The notes under the pieces: model-generated
What the model was told of the DNA's origin: nothing
Databases searched by the model: none
Seen by the model: only the letters and a program-made list of their open reading frames with translations
Part shown: piece after piece, positions 8,622 through 17,394 of the stretch
Layout of the letters: each line of letters begins with the position of its first letter
How positions within the stretch are numbered: the stretch's first letter is position 1
Program-made: the position numbers and the translations under genes
Source: JBKEDG01 sp047973085
GTDB taxonomy: Bacteria; Bacillota_I; Bacilli_A; JBKEDG01
Assembly: GCA_047973085.1 (NCBI GenBank)
Contig: JBKEBI010000023.1
Coordinates: 1 to 60,018 of the forward strand
DNA: 60,018 nt
Reading direction: 5' to 3'

Positions 8622-8962
8622 AAGAATTAGAACTAATTGTAAAAACGCTAGATGATAAGCTGGCAAAAGATATTGTAGTAATTAATGTTGCTGATGTTAA
8701 TCCACTATGTGAATATTTTGTTATATGTACTGGTAATAATGAAAGGCATTTAACAGGGATAGCAAATGGTCTTAGAGAAGTTGCACTTGAAAAGGATTTA
8801 GATTTAAAGAGAATTGAAGGAAAAACTGGAGGATCTTGGACACTAGTTGATTTAACTGATGTTGTAGTCCATATTTTTAGTGAAGAAGGTAGAGAAAACT
8901 ATAGTTTAGAAAGACTCTGGGGAGACCTTGAGACAGTTGATGTAGAAAAATTGCTGAAATAA
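8618..8962 (+). CDS. rsfS: Ribosome silencing factor RsfS
   Basis: Binds ribosomal protein L14 and blocks subunit joining when nutrients are short. The 114 residues hold the family signatures CEYFVICTGNNERH, EGKTGGSWTLVDL and VVHIFSEEGRENYSLERLWGD. The start overlaps nadD-yqeK by 4 bases, and RBS AGAGGAGAG lies just before it. It is the last gene before a promoter and hairpin that begin the com genes. Confidence 0.95.
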   Translation: MKELELIVKTLDDKLAKDIVVINVADVNPLCEYFVICTGNNERHLTGIANGLREVALEKDLDLKRIEGKTGGSWTLVDLTDVVVHIFSEEGRENYSLERLWGDLETVDVEKLLK

Positions 8963-8993
8963 GTGGCATCTGTACGTTTTTTAGTAAAGTTAT

Positions 8994-9051
8994 TATAATA
9001 TTAAAAGGAACCCTCTTGTTTATATAGAAAATATAAGCAGGAGGGATTTTT
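8994..9051 (+). promoter_or_regulatory. Promoter -10 and long hairpin that pairs the comEA ribosome binding site
   Basis: TATAAT (8994-8999) is followed by a 15-bp stem (9011-9025 with 9031-9045, two G-T pairs, 5-base loop) and then ATTTTT. The right arm contains the comEA RBS GGAGGG, and comEA starts at 9052. The hairpin can be read as a terminator for rsfS or as a lock on comEA translation. No good -35 is seen. Confidence 0.6.
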
Positions 9052-9690
9052 ATGAAGAGGAAATATCTATCAATAGTAATAATCGGTTTGATTTTTGCTA
9101 TGGTTGGAGTAAGTATTTTTAGTAATCAAGCTACTGAGGTAAATGCTGATAGCAAAAGCGAAAAAACCGAAGAAAAAGAGATAGTTACTGATATATATGT
9201 AGAGGTTAAGGGAGCAGTTAATAGTCCAGGAGTGTATAGTTTTAAAACCAATAGTAGAGTATTTGATGCAATAGATATTGCAGGAGGGCTTGCAAATGAT
9301 GCCAATATTGAATACATTAATCAATCAAGAGTTTTGGAAGATCAAATGTTGATTGTAATAATGACAAATACTGAAATTGAAGCAGCAATAGCAAATCAAG
9401 AATTAGTTCAAAGACAATCGAGTGAAGTTGTTACTGCAACAACACAAAAAGAAATAATTGGGTATGATTCGTGTTATGGAGCAGAATCAAACAACTTAAA
9501 TTTAGTTTCAATTAATAATGCAAGTAGGGATGAATTAATGACACTTTCAGGAATAGGTGAAGTAAAAGCTAATGATATTGTAAGTTATCGTGAAGCTAAT
9601 GGAGGTTTTGGATCTTTAGAGGAGTTAATGGAAGTAAATGGAATTGGTGAAGCTACTTTTAATAAAATTAAAGCTGATATTACGCTATAG
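9052..9690 (+). CDS. comEA: Competence protein ComEA, membrane-anchored DNA receptor
   Basis: Binds incoming double-stranded DNA at the cell surface. An N-terminal anchor (about residues 5-24) is followed by an SLBB domain (VEVKGAVNSPGVYSF, AIDIAGGLANDA) and a C-terminal double helix-hairpin-helix (INNASRDELMTLSGIGEVKA, MEVNGIGEATFNKI). At 212 residues it is a normal size. Its RBS lies in the right arm of a 15-bp hairpin. comEC overlaps its 3' end; comEB, present between them in Bacillus, is absent. Confidence 0.93.
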   Translation: MKRKYLSIVIIGLIFAMVGVSIFSNQATEVNADSKSEKTEEKEIVTDIYVEVKGAVNSPGVYSFKTNSRVFDAIDIAGGLANDANIEYINQSRVLEDQMLIVIMTNTEIEAAIANQELVQRQSSEVVTATTQKEIIGYDSCYGAESNNLNLVSINNASRDELMTLSGIGEVKANDIVSYREANGGFGSLEELMEVNGIGEATFNKIKADITL

Positions 9691-11596
9691 GTTATTATTT
9701 GTAGTTACAGTATTGCACTTAGTATTTTGTATTATTTATGTTAGATCATATACTCCTATAGAAAGCTATAGTTCTAAAAATTATATTATAAGTGTAGTGG
9801 AAAATAATGATTTATATATCCATACTACAAAAGATATAATATTTTATAGTGAGTCTAAATATAAGGTTGGCCAGCTTGTTAGTTATAGTGGTGAGTGTAT
9901 TGATAATAAGCAAAGAAATTTCATTGATTTTGAGTACTCTAAATATTTAATATCTAATAATATTAAGTGTAGTATGTATAATCCTAGTGTAAAAGTGGAA
10001 GATAAAGTTAATGGATTTTATATTTTAAAAAATAATATAAAAAACAAAGTTTTAAAAAATGATGAACTACATTTTAAAAGAGCAATAGTATTTGGAGATA
10101 AAATTTTCATTAAGGAAAATAATGAGAATCTATTTTATAATATGCATCTTGCGCACTTACTTGCACTTAGTGGGATGCACATTTCTCTAATTACGATTGG
10201 TATTAGATTTGTGCTTTCTAAATTTATTGATATTAAAGAATATGTTGATATAGGAGTGATATTTGGAATTAGTTGTTACTGTTTGCTAATTGATTATTCG
10301 TATTCAGTAATCAGAACTTTTTTAATTTTGTATTTAGTCCTATTTTTTAATAAATTTAATATTAAATTAAATAAATTTACTATATTTCTTATAGTATTTA
10401 ACATGGTATTACTCTATAATAAGTATGCAATATACTCCTATTCATTTATTTATTCTTTTCTATGTTATTTTATAATTCTTTTATGTAATAAGTATAAATA
10501 TAATTTTATAAAAATGTATTCAATTATTACTCTTTTTACAATAGCAATAACAATCAATTTAAACAATCAAGTTAATATAGTAGGGCTTATACTTTCTCCA
10601 GTCATTACTCTTATTTTTGAATTGCTATATTTTCCATATTTATTAATAACAACAATACTATTGATTCCAGATACATTTACAAAATACTTCTTAAAGTTTC
10701 TAGATATTTTATATGCAGATAATTTCAATATTATTATAAAAGATATTCATTTCTTAAGTATATTTATATATTATATGGTTATTTATTATTTACTAACAAT
10801 AAAGCGTAAAATTAATGCTTTATATGTATTGCTATGTGCATGTGTAATAGTTTTTCAATTTACATTTAAATATTCATCTATTACTTTGATATTTTTTGAT
10901 GTTGGACAAGGGGATGCTATGCTTATTTCTCTTGACAATAATATTAATATTTTAATAGATGGTGGAGGAAATATTTTTGATGAAGAAAAGAGTGATAATA
11001 TAGCTAAGTACACTATAATTCCTTATTTAAAGCAACAGGGTATTAAAAAGCTTGATTATATTATAGCAACTCATGGAGATATAGATCATATCGGCTCTTT
11101 TAACTATTTAATAAACAATTATGAATACGATAATATATTTATAAATTGTAACCAAGAAAATGAAATAGAAGAGAAGTTGAATGCAAAGCAGTTAAATAAT
11201 TTAAATTTGAGTAGTAAAAATTACGAAATTGATTTTAGTTGCAAAGTTGAAAATGACGAAAATGAGTCAAGTATAGTTACCTTTGCAAGATTTTTTTCTA
11301 CAACATTTTTATCTATGGGAGATTTAAGTTTTAATTATGAAGAATTATATGCTAAGTCTGCTGATATTTTAAAAGTGAGTCATCATGGGTCAAACACGTC
11401 TACTTCTAATGATTTTATTGAAATGGTTAATCCAAAATATGTTATAATAAGTGTAGGTAAAAATAGTTATGGTCATCCAAGTGATGAGGTATTAAATGTA
11501 GTGAAAGATTATGAAGTGTACAGAACTGATGTTTCTGGGGCAATTAAAATAACTATTAGTAAGAATGTAGTGATTGAAACCAAACTTGGAGAGTGA
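9638..11596 (+). CDS. comEC: Competence protein ComEC, DNA uptake channel
   Basis: Moves single-stranded DNA through the membrane. An N-terminal membrane/OB region (1 to about 150) comes first, then the ComEC transmembrane domain with HLLALSGMHISLI and about eight helices (about 165-420). A C-terminal metallo-beta-lactamase-like domain follows (FFDVGQGDAMLI, ATHGDIDHIG, KVSHHGSNTS, YGHPSDEVL), the likely nuclease. Length is 652 residues. The start is uncertain: ATG 9638 lies 53 bases inside comEA; TTG 9644 or GTG 9647 are possible. The coding is very AT rich but shows no frame break. Confidence 0.9.
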   Translation: MELVKLLLIKLKLILRYRLLFVVTVLHLVFCIIYVRSYTPIESYSSKNYIISVVENNDLYIHTTKDIIFYSESKYKVGQLVSYSGECIDNKQRNFIDFEYSKYLISNNIKCSMYNPSVKVEDKVNGFYILKNNIKNKVLKNDELHFKRAIVFGDKIFIKENNENLFYNMHLAHLLALSGMHISLITIGIRFVLSKFIDIKEYVDIGVIFGISCYCLLIDYSYSVIRTFLILYLVLFFNKFNIKLNKFTIFLIVFNMVLLYNKYAIYSYSFIYSFLCYFIILLCNKYKYNFIKMYSIITLFTIAITINLNNQVNIVGLILSPVITLIFELLYFPYLLITTILLIPDTFTKYFLKFLDILYADNFNIIIKDIHFLSIFIYYMVIYYLLTIKRKINALYVLLCACVIVFQFTFKYSSITLIFFDVGQGDAMLISLDNNINILIDGGGNIFDEEKSDNIAKYTIIPYLKQQGIKKLDYIIATHGDIDHIGSFNYLINNYEYDNIFINCNQENEIEEKLNAKQLNNLNLSSKNYEIDFSCKVENDENESSIVTFARFFSTTFLSMGDLSFNYEELYAKSADILKVSHHGSNTSTSNDFIEMVNPKYVIISVGKNSYGHPSDEVLNVVKDYEVYRTDVSGAIKITISKNVVIETKLGE

Positions 11597-11600
11597 TATT

Positions 11601-12560
11601 ATGAATTTTATTATTAAATCAAATGTAGCTAATTTAATAGATAAACAGCTTAATGCTTTAGTTAGTAAATATCAAGAGAGTAGAGAAGTTGAAGTAATTA
11701 AATATGATATGGATTTAGTAAGCTTAGATGATATACTAGAGGAAGCTAATACCTATCCGATGTGGTCTGATTTTAAGTTAATTGTGTGTTATAACGCAAA
11801 TTTCTTAACTTCTAAAGGAATTAATAATTCAGAATTTGAAAATGATTATGATCTATTGGAAGAATATATTGCTTCAAATAGTAGTTTTAGTGCAATGGTT
11901 TTTGTTTTGGGAGGAGATTTTGATAAGCGAAAAAAAATTTACAAATCTCTTTCAAAGACATGTAGAATTTTTGATTTAGATACCTTTGATAATCATAAAG
12001 TTGTGAAAATGGTTAAGAGTAGGCTTGAAAAAGAAGGGAAAAGTATTTCTGACACTAATGCAAAGTACATATGTGAGCGTCTAAATTACAATTTATCTTT
12101 AATTTTTATAGAGTTAGACAAATTATGTTTGATAGTTGAAGAGGAGTTTACTAAAGAAATTATTGATGTTTTAGTTAGCAGAACTATAGAGGATAATATT
12201 TTCGAGCTTACTACTGCTGTTATGAGTTGCGATGTTAAAAATGCGTATTCAATTTATAATGATTTAATAATGAATAAAGAAGAGCCAATTGCAATGGTTG
12301 CAATGTTAGCTAATCAATTTAGAGTGCTACTACAAGTAAAAGGCTACGCAAAACTAGGTATGTCAAAAAATGAAATTGCTTCTAGGTTAAAAATTCATCC
12401 ATATCGAGTTGAACTTGCTCTTAAAAATAAAGAGTTTAATAAACAGAGGATTTTAAATTATCTTGATGAACTTTGTGATATTGATTATCAAATAAAAAGT
12501 GGAAGGGTAGATAAGTATGCTGCCTTGGAACTATTTTTGTTATCTCTTAATAGAACTTAA
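11601..12560 (+). CDS. holA: DNA polymerase III subunit delta
   Basis: Clamp loader subunit that opens the sliding clamp. The 319-residue product matches the family in order: N-terminal RecA-like fold, the MVFVLGGDFDKRKK strand, the alpha-helical middle and the C-terminal collar domain (AMVAMLANQFRVLLQVK, LKIHPYRVELALK, KSGRVDKYAALELFLL). ATG 11601 is chosen because GGAGAGTGA lies 4-12 bases before it; TTG 11574 is unlikely. It is normally next to rpsT, but here 5.7 kb of accessory DNA separates them. Confidence 0.9.
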   Translation: MNFIIKSNVANLIDKQLNALVSKYQESREVEVIKYDMDLVSLDDILEEANTYPMWSDFKLIVCYNANFLTSKGINNSEFENDYDLLEEYIASNSSFSAMVFVLGGDFDKRKKIYKSLSKTCRIFDLDTFDNHKVVKMVKSRLEKEGKSISDTNAKYICERLNYNLSLIFIELDKLCLIVEEEFTKEIIDVLVSRTIEDNIFELTTAVMSCDVKNAYSIYNDLIMNKEEPIAMVAMLANQFRVLLQVKGYAKLGMSKNEIASRLKIHPYRVELALKNKEFNKQRILNYLDELCDIDYQIKSGRVDKYAALELFLLSLNRT

Positions 12561-13039
12561 TTTATGTAATTATAGGAATGGAATATCCGAGCGTGGTATG
12601 ACTTCTGCTTTATACTGATTTTTAAAAAAGAGCATGCTGTGTTTGAATTTTACAAATTTGAGGATATTTATGTAAAGTCCAATATCATTGGTTATGGGAG
12701 TATAATATTTTTAGACAAATAAAAATCAATAGATGTAAGATACATCAAGTTTCACAAAAGCTAATAGATAAATTGTTAGATTTAAAGAAGAATGGCCAAA
12801 GTAAAAAATGCTACTAAGTATGAGATGTTTTAAAATTATGAATAAATATTTGAGTTATATAAAAAGACTAGCTCTAAATACAATTAAATATCGATAATAA
12901 GAATTTTATTATCAATTGTTTCATATGAAAATAAGCTATGACAGTGTAATCAATTAATAAGGATAATAACAATAAACTGGCAGTTCCAGGTATAATAGTA
13001 ATATGACTTATACTTGTAAATATTGAAGTTTTTGTTAAT
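12561..13039 (+). other. Gene-poor stretch before the RHS gene, with a possible gene remnant
   Basis: A frame without start codon is open from 12576 to 12722 (48 codons; includes KKEHAVFEFYKFEDIYVK) and reads like protein, so it may be the tail of a decayed gene. Just downstream, another frame reads KIHQVSQKLIDKLLDLKKNG before a stop. An 8-bp inverted repeat lies at 12893-12913. TATAAT at 12991-12996 could be the RHS gene's -10, with no clear -35. Nothing here is recognised. Confidence 0.4.
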
Positions 13040-15916
13040 GTGTATTTGGTTTCAAAGCTTGCTGAAAAATTAATGCAAAAACTAAATAAGCGATACAGGC
13101 TATTTTTTAGCTTGTATTTTTTTATTCTATTATTTAATTTATATTCAACTAAAATTAATACATACGGTTTTGGAAATGTAATTAAATCTAAGCAGAATGA
13201 TGAGCTAGCTACAAATTATATGTATGATAGTAATAACAATTTAGTCAAAGTTATAAAAAGTAATACAACAGTTCAAGAATATAAATATGATAGTATGAAT
13301 AACCCGGTTTATTTTGAAAATACTAATTCAATTACACATAAATATGAGTATGACAAAAGAAATAGACTAGTAGCAGAAATAGAACATGATGGAAGTAAAA
13401 TAGAATTTGAATATGATAATGCAGATAATATTACAAAAGAATTAGCACAAAATTCAAGTAGAGTGCATACATACAATAAAACAGGAAACCTTGTAAAAAC
13501 AGAATATGTAGAACAAGGACAAACATATACTACAGATATCAAATATGATAAATATAATAGAATAGTAGAAGTAGTAGATCCAAATGAAAATAAGGTAAAA
13601 TATAGCTACGATAGTCAAGACAATAGAACTGCACTTACATACAGTGATGGAAGTAGACAAAGCTATGAATACAATGAAAAAGGAATTGTAGTATCTACTA
13701 CAACAAGAGATGATATTGTAATAGAATTTGAATATGATAATAACTATAATCTTACAAATCAAAACTACAGTAATGGAGTAGAAGTAGTAGAAGAGTATGA
13801 TCAAAACAATCAACCAACAAATACAATCTACACAAATGAAGGTAATGTAGTAGAGAGTATCACATATGAATATGATGAAGGTGGACGCTTAGTTCAAAAT
13901 AATCGTGAAGTAGAAGGAAAGACCATAGAAAAGTCATATGAATATGACGAGTTAAATCAACTATCAAGAGCAGAATATAATATTCAAGATGGAATGATAG
14001 ATACAAATATAATCTATGAATATGAATACGATAAATTAAGTAATAGAAGTCTAGAGAAAGTAACAACAGATGGAGAAGTAGAAGTATTTGTAGAAAAAAC
14101 GAACAAAGTAGGACAAATAACATCAAGAAAGAGTGCAGAAGAAGAAATAACATATGAATATGATAAAAATGGAAATTTAGTTGAAGAAGTTTCAAAAGAT
14201 GGTACAATAGAATATGAGTACAATGAATTTGGAAAACTTAGTACAACAACAAAAGATGGACTACGCTATGAAGACTATTATTATGATGGATTTGGAAATA
14301 GAGTAGGGAAAACAAGTTACAGCTACTATGATGAATATAGTGGAGCAAGAAAGGATAACTTGCAAAATCTAGAAGGAGCGCTAACAAAAGCCAAAGATGA
14401 AGGACTTGACTGTAGCAAAGAAGGGTTACAAGACCTAGAAACAGGGCTGACTAGTGATAAGCAATGTGAATTAAACACTACAGCAGGGCTTGGAGTAAAC
14501 AGACTAGAAGTAGAATATGTAAATGATATAGGATATGAAAATGATATAGGATATGAAAATGCACTAGTACTAGAAGTAAAAGAAGAGTCAGAAATATATA
14601 ACACATTCATCTATGAAAAACCACTAACATCAACAATAAATGAAGAAGTGGAAGTAAATGTACTAACAAGAAGTAATACAATAAATGCAAGAATAGGTGA
14701 AGAAGTAGTAGTACATGAATATGCAACAAATGGAGAAGAGTTAGAAGTAGTAAATGATTTTGAGATTGTAAATGAATTAGGATACAATGGAGAAATAGAA
14801 GATAACTTAAATATGCAATATTTAAGAGCAAGATACTACAAACAAGATAGTGCAAGATTCATGAGTGAAGACACATACAGAGGAGAAGTAGGAAGAGGAC
14901 AAAGTCATAATTCATATATCTACACTGAGAACAATCCTGTGGAGTATGTTGATAAGAATGGTGAACAGATTGCAGATCCAGGTGATAGAGGAGGAACTAT
15001 TTATTATGGATCAGGATTTCAGATAGTATCAAATGGAAATGGAACTGTAAGGATAAAATATGCAGATGGACTTGGACTTACTGGAGGTAGAGTAGTATCA
15101 GAAAATGCTCGAAAATGGCTTAAAGATAATGGCTACGACCATTTTGTAAATGGTGGATATTCTAAAAAATCGTATGATGATATAGCAAATGATGCATATA
15201 CAGGAGGAACTATTAGAAAAGAGCCAACAGTTTATGGTGAATTGTATGGGTTATCAACAAATGATAGACTGTTTGTAGAAAAAGCTGTAATGTGTGATAC
15301 ATTAGAGGATAGTGGTTTAACTACTGAGGAAATCAAGTACGCTATTCATGAATATAGCTTGGAAGAATTGCAAAACTTTTTAGATAGTGGTTTAAGCTGG
15401 AGTGTGTGGTTGGATTGGCAGAATTCTAAATCAAGTGGTGGATTTGGTAGTCCTGTGGATTTCTACTATGGATTTGTTGATTCACTTGTAAAAAAAGTTA
15501 GTGATATAGCATCGCTGATAATGTCGCTACCTTACAATGATGTATTTGTAGCAGCTATGACTGCATTAGCTGCATCTTCAGTCGCTATTTATTCAGTAAT
15601 TATTGCAATACAAGCAGCTCCTGGTATAGGACAAGTAATTAGTGCTATAGCTGGAGCAGTAGTAGTAATGTTTGCTGCAAAGGAGCTTATAAAGAGCATA
15701 AATCATGTATATGACATGGGATCATCATTTATGTATGCTGCAGGTTATGTTTCAATAGATATAGTGCTATTAGGTTTATCGATCAAAGCACTTAAGTCTG
15801 CTTTGAGTACCTTAAAAGGAAATGGTAGTGGAACAGGAGGCAGTGCTGTAGATGATGTAGTAGAGAGTGGGAGTAACGTTATAGTAAAAGCTGGTGATGT
15901 TACTCCAAAGGGTTAA
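13040..15916 (+). CDS. RHS repeat protein with variable C-terminal region (polymorphic toxin-like)
   Basis: A 958-residue secreted or surface protein. A hydrophobic N-terminal segment (about 22-38) precedes many YD repeats of the form YEYDxxNxL (about 55-430). A repeat-poor segment (about 430-590) and the RHS core end follow (QYLRARYYKQDSARFMSEDTY, YIYTENNPVEYVDKNG). After this boundary the sequence is unique, with long hydrophobic helices (about 830-920), as in pre-toxin regions. It stops at TAA 15914-15916, but the -1 frame continues as a toxin-like tip (15913-16185). GTG 13040 is a weak start; ATG 13073 is possible and neither has a good RBS. A delivery route is not visible. Confidence 0.85.
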   Translation: MYLVSKLAEKLMQKLNKRYRLFFSLYFFILLFNLYSTKINTYGFGNVIKSKQNDELATNYMYDSNNNLVKVIKSNTTVQEYKYDSMNNPVYFENTNSITHKYEYDKRNRLVAEIEHDGSKIEFEYDNADNITKELAQNSSRVHTYNKTGNLVKTEYVEQGQTYTTDIKYDKYNRIVEVVDPNENKVKYSYDSQDNRTALTYSDGSRQSYEYNEKGIVVSTTTRDDIVIEFEYDNNYNLTNQNYSNGVEVVEEYDQNNQPTNTIYTNEGNVVESITYEYDEGGRLVQNNREVEGKTIEKSYEYDELNQLSRAEYNIQDGMIDTNIIYEYEYDKLSNRSLEKVTTDGEVEVFVEKTNKVGQITSRKSAEEEITYEYDKNGNLVEEVSKDGTIEYEYNEFGKLSTTTKDGLRYEDYYYDGFGNRVGKTSYSYYDEYSGARKDNLQNLEGALTKAKDEGLDCSKEGLQDLETGLTSDKQCELNTTAGLGVNRLEVEYVNDIGYENDIGYENALVLEVKEESEIYNTFIYEKPLTSTINEEVEVNVLTRSNTINARIGEEVVVHEYATNGEELEVVNDFEIVNELGYNGEIEDNLNMQYLRARYYKQDSARFMSEDTYRGEVGRGQSHNSYIYTENNPVEYVDKNGEQIADPGDRGGTIYYGSGFQIVSNGNGTVRIKYADGLGLTGGRVVSENARKWLKDNGYDHFVNGGYSKKSYDDIANDAYTGGTIRKEPTVYGELYGLSTNDRLFVEKAVMCDTLEDSGLTTEEIKYAIHEYSLEELQNFLDSGLSWSVWLDWQNSKSSGGFGSPVDFYYGFVDSLVKKVSDIASLIMSLPYNDVFVAAMTALAASSVAIYSVIIAIQAAPGIGQVISAIAGAVVVMFAAKELIKSINHVYDMGSSFMYAAGYVSIDIVLLGLSIKALKSALSTLKGNGSGTGGSAVDDVVESGSNVIVKAGDVTPKG
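15893..15916 (+). promoter_or_regulatory. Possible -1 frameshift site in the RHS gene
   Basis: The heptamer A-AAG-GGT (15907-15913) has the X-XXY-YYZ pattern in the zero frame and stands directly before TAA 15914-15916. GGTGAT, used in this genome as an RBS core, lies 9 bases upstream (15893-15898). Slippage by -1 would join the RHS frame to the toxin-like tip without loss of a residue. No strong downstream stem is seen. The alternative is loss of one G from GGGG. Confidence 0.4.
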
Positions 15917-16185
15917 AGTTCACAAATCATGCAGCAGATAAATTTAATAGCATAGATAACTTAACTACCGGTGCAGTAGATGATATAATTAGTGCTCCTG
16001 AAATAAAAGTATTAGATACTAATACAGGAAACATAAACACCTACAAAATGACCAGTGCATCATCATCAAGTTATACAAGAGTAACTATTCCTTCTGATGG
16101 CGGTAAAAGAATAATATCTGTAGGGTTTAATCCAATGAAAGATATTCAAAAATATATAGATAATGGAAGATTTATTGTAAAATAG
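15913..16185 (+). CDS. Toxin-like C-terminal tip of the RHS protein, in the -1 frame
   Basis: Ninety codons follow the RHS stop in the -1 frame, beginning LKFTNHAADKFNSID and including EIKVLDTNTGNINTYKM and RVTIPSDGGKRIISVGFN, and ending at TAG 16183-16185. The KFTNHAADKF start and the small alpha-beta pattern resemble RHS tips of the BECR (barnase/EndoU/colicin D/RelE) RNase group; this is a resemblance judged by eye only. It has no start codon of its own near the beginning, so it needs a frameshift, or it is dead. The immunity-like gene follows, its RBS overlapping the stop codon. Confidence 0.6.
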   Translation, partial: LKFTNHAADKFNSIDNLTTGAVDDIISAPEIKVLDTNTGNINTYKMTSASSSSYTRVTIPSDGGKRIISVGFNPMKDIQKYIDNGRFIVK

Positions 16186-16198
16186 GGAGGTGAGTAAA

Positions 16199-16441
16199 AT
16201 GGCAGTTTTAACATATGAAAACTTATTAAAATTAATTGAAGATAATCCTGAGTACATTAATTATGATGAGGATATAAGTCCTAAAAGTAATTTAGTTATC
16301 ATTTTTGATGAATCATCAAAATGTAAAAATATCAGTGACTTTTCATTTGCTGAAGGTAGTATTTTAATGGATACAGGTAGTCGTGAAATGATTATAAGTG
16401 GATCAGATAAAGGGACAATTAAATCAATAGAATTTAATTAG
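16199..16441 (+). CDS. Small protein, probable immunity partner of the RHS toxin tip
   Basis: An 80-residue acidic, soluble protein with no signal peptide or recognised domain. A strong RBS (GGGAGG, 16185-16190) overlaps the stop of the toxin-like frame, and ATG 16199 sits 8 bases later. GTG 16190 is less likely. Position directly after an RHS tip and small acidic size are what immunity genes show; the role is inferred from context. The good RBS argues that it is still expressed. Confidence 0.6.
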   Translation: MAVLTYENLLKLIEDNPEYINYDEDISPKSNLVIIFDESSKCKNISDFSFAEGSILMDTGSREMIISGSDKGTIKSIEFN

Positions 16442-16489
16442 TGGAGATATCAAACTTTAGTTAATATGTATTTGAGTTACACAAAATAT

Positions 16490-16523
16490 GAGCCTTGTAC
16501 TTTGTGCTTGGCTCTTTTCTTTT
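16490..16523 (+). terminator. Terminator after the immunity-like gene
   Basis: GAGCC (16490-16494) pairs with GGCTC (16510-16514), with an inner 4-bp stem after a TT/TT mismatch and a 3-base loop. TTTTCTTTT follows. Confidence 0.65.
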
Positions 16524-16739
16524 ACAAGATTTTTTAATGATTGATTTACTTTTATTAATTTAATTATTACTAACAAGTTAATTAATTATATTATTTATGC
16601 TTAATTAGAATTACAATAAATTTTGTAGTTATTAAAAACTAAGTAGTATTTTTTGCTTTTGATGATGTATTATATTCAACTTGAATTGATTCAACAACTT
16701 AAACATCTAATTAAGCATTCTTACAAATAAATAATTAAA

Positions 16740-16790
16740 CTCCAATATTTAAAACTATATTTAGACTATTGTTATCTTTAAATATTGGAG
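16740..16790. repeat. Perfect 14-bp inverted repeat in a gene-free stretch
   Basis: CTCCAATATTTAAA (16740-16753) is repeated inverted at 16777-16790 around 23 bases. It lies in the 16524-16838 stretch, which is very AT rich and holds no gene I can see. It could be a transcription terminator without a clear T run or an end of a lost mobile element. Confidence 0.5.
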
Positions 16791-16885
16791 CATAAATAAA
16801 GCCATATGGAAATTTCTCAATTTAATTACTTTGAGATTTGTAATGCACCCCAAAAGTTGGACAACCAACTAAGGGGTGCTTTAAT

Positions 16886-17344
16886 ATGGCAAAATATAAA
16901 AAAAGTTTTAAATTAGACGTTGTAAAATTTTACGAAGAAAATGGGACAAATTGCACTTTAAGAGTGTATAATATTAGTAACACAGCACTACGAAAGTGGT
17001 TGCGCGACTATAAGGAAGGGACATTTATGAGAAAATCAACTAAGACATATACTATTGACGAAAAATTAGAAATTATTAATTATTATCGAAATAATGGTCA
17101 AGTAGCTACTGTTGATAAGTACAACATCTCAAAGTCTGTATTTATGAAGTGGGAACGAATTTTGATCGAAGATGGAGAAAAAGCACTCGGATTAGAAAGA
17201 AGAGGAAGACCAGGAAAGTCACATGTCAAAAAAACTGTAAATGAAGATGAAGATCTCCTTAAAGAAGTACAACGATTAAGATTGGAGAATGCATACTTAA
17301 AAAAGTTGAGTACCTTAGACCAAGAAAAGCAAAAGAAAAAGTAG
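16886..17344 (+). CDS. IS3-family transposase OrfA (helix-turn-helix subunit)
   Basis: A 152-residue protein with two helix-turn-helix units (YKKSFKLDVVKFYEENG and YTIDEKLEIINYYRNNG), the RRGRPGK linker and a C-terminal leucine-zipper-like helix (LLKEVQRLRLENAYLKKL). It binds the element ends. The frame passes the A-AAA-AAG slippery site at 17299-17305 and ends at 17344. Confidence 0.9.
   Translation: MAKYKKSFKLDVVKFYEENGTNCTLRVYNISNTALRKWLRDYKEGTFMRKSTKTYTIDEKLEIINYYRNNGQVATVDKYNISKSVFMKWERILIEDGEKALGLERRGRPGKSHVKKTVNEDEDLLKEVQRLRLENAYLKKLSTLDQEKQKKK
17299..17305 (+). promoter_or_regulatory. Programmed -1 frameshift site of the IS3-family element
   Basis: AAAAAAG in the phase A-AAA-AAG, the classic IS3-family slippery heptamer. 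A -1 shift here leads through VEYLRPRKAKEKVAAILSL into OrfB without a stop, giving the OrfAB transposase. Confidence 0.8.
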
Positions 17345-17394
17345 CAGCAATACTTAGTCTAAGGGATCACAAAGATTTTGACTTAAATATACTA

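Noticed and set aside
13200..14320. Tandem repeats suggesting CRISPR or a structural DNA repeat
   Set aside because: The periodicity comes from degenerate YD protein repeats; units vary in sequence and spacing. No CRISPR array was seen in the window.
13860..14855. Long minus-strand frames opposite the RHS gene
   Set aside because: They are low-complexity Leu/His/Tyr-rich or Ser-rich translations of the repeat region, without RBS or family features.
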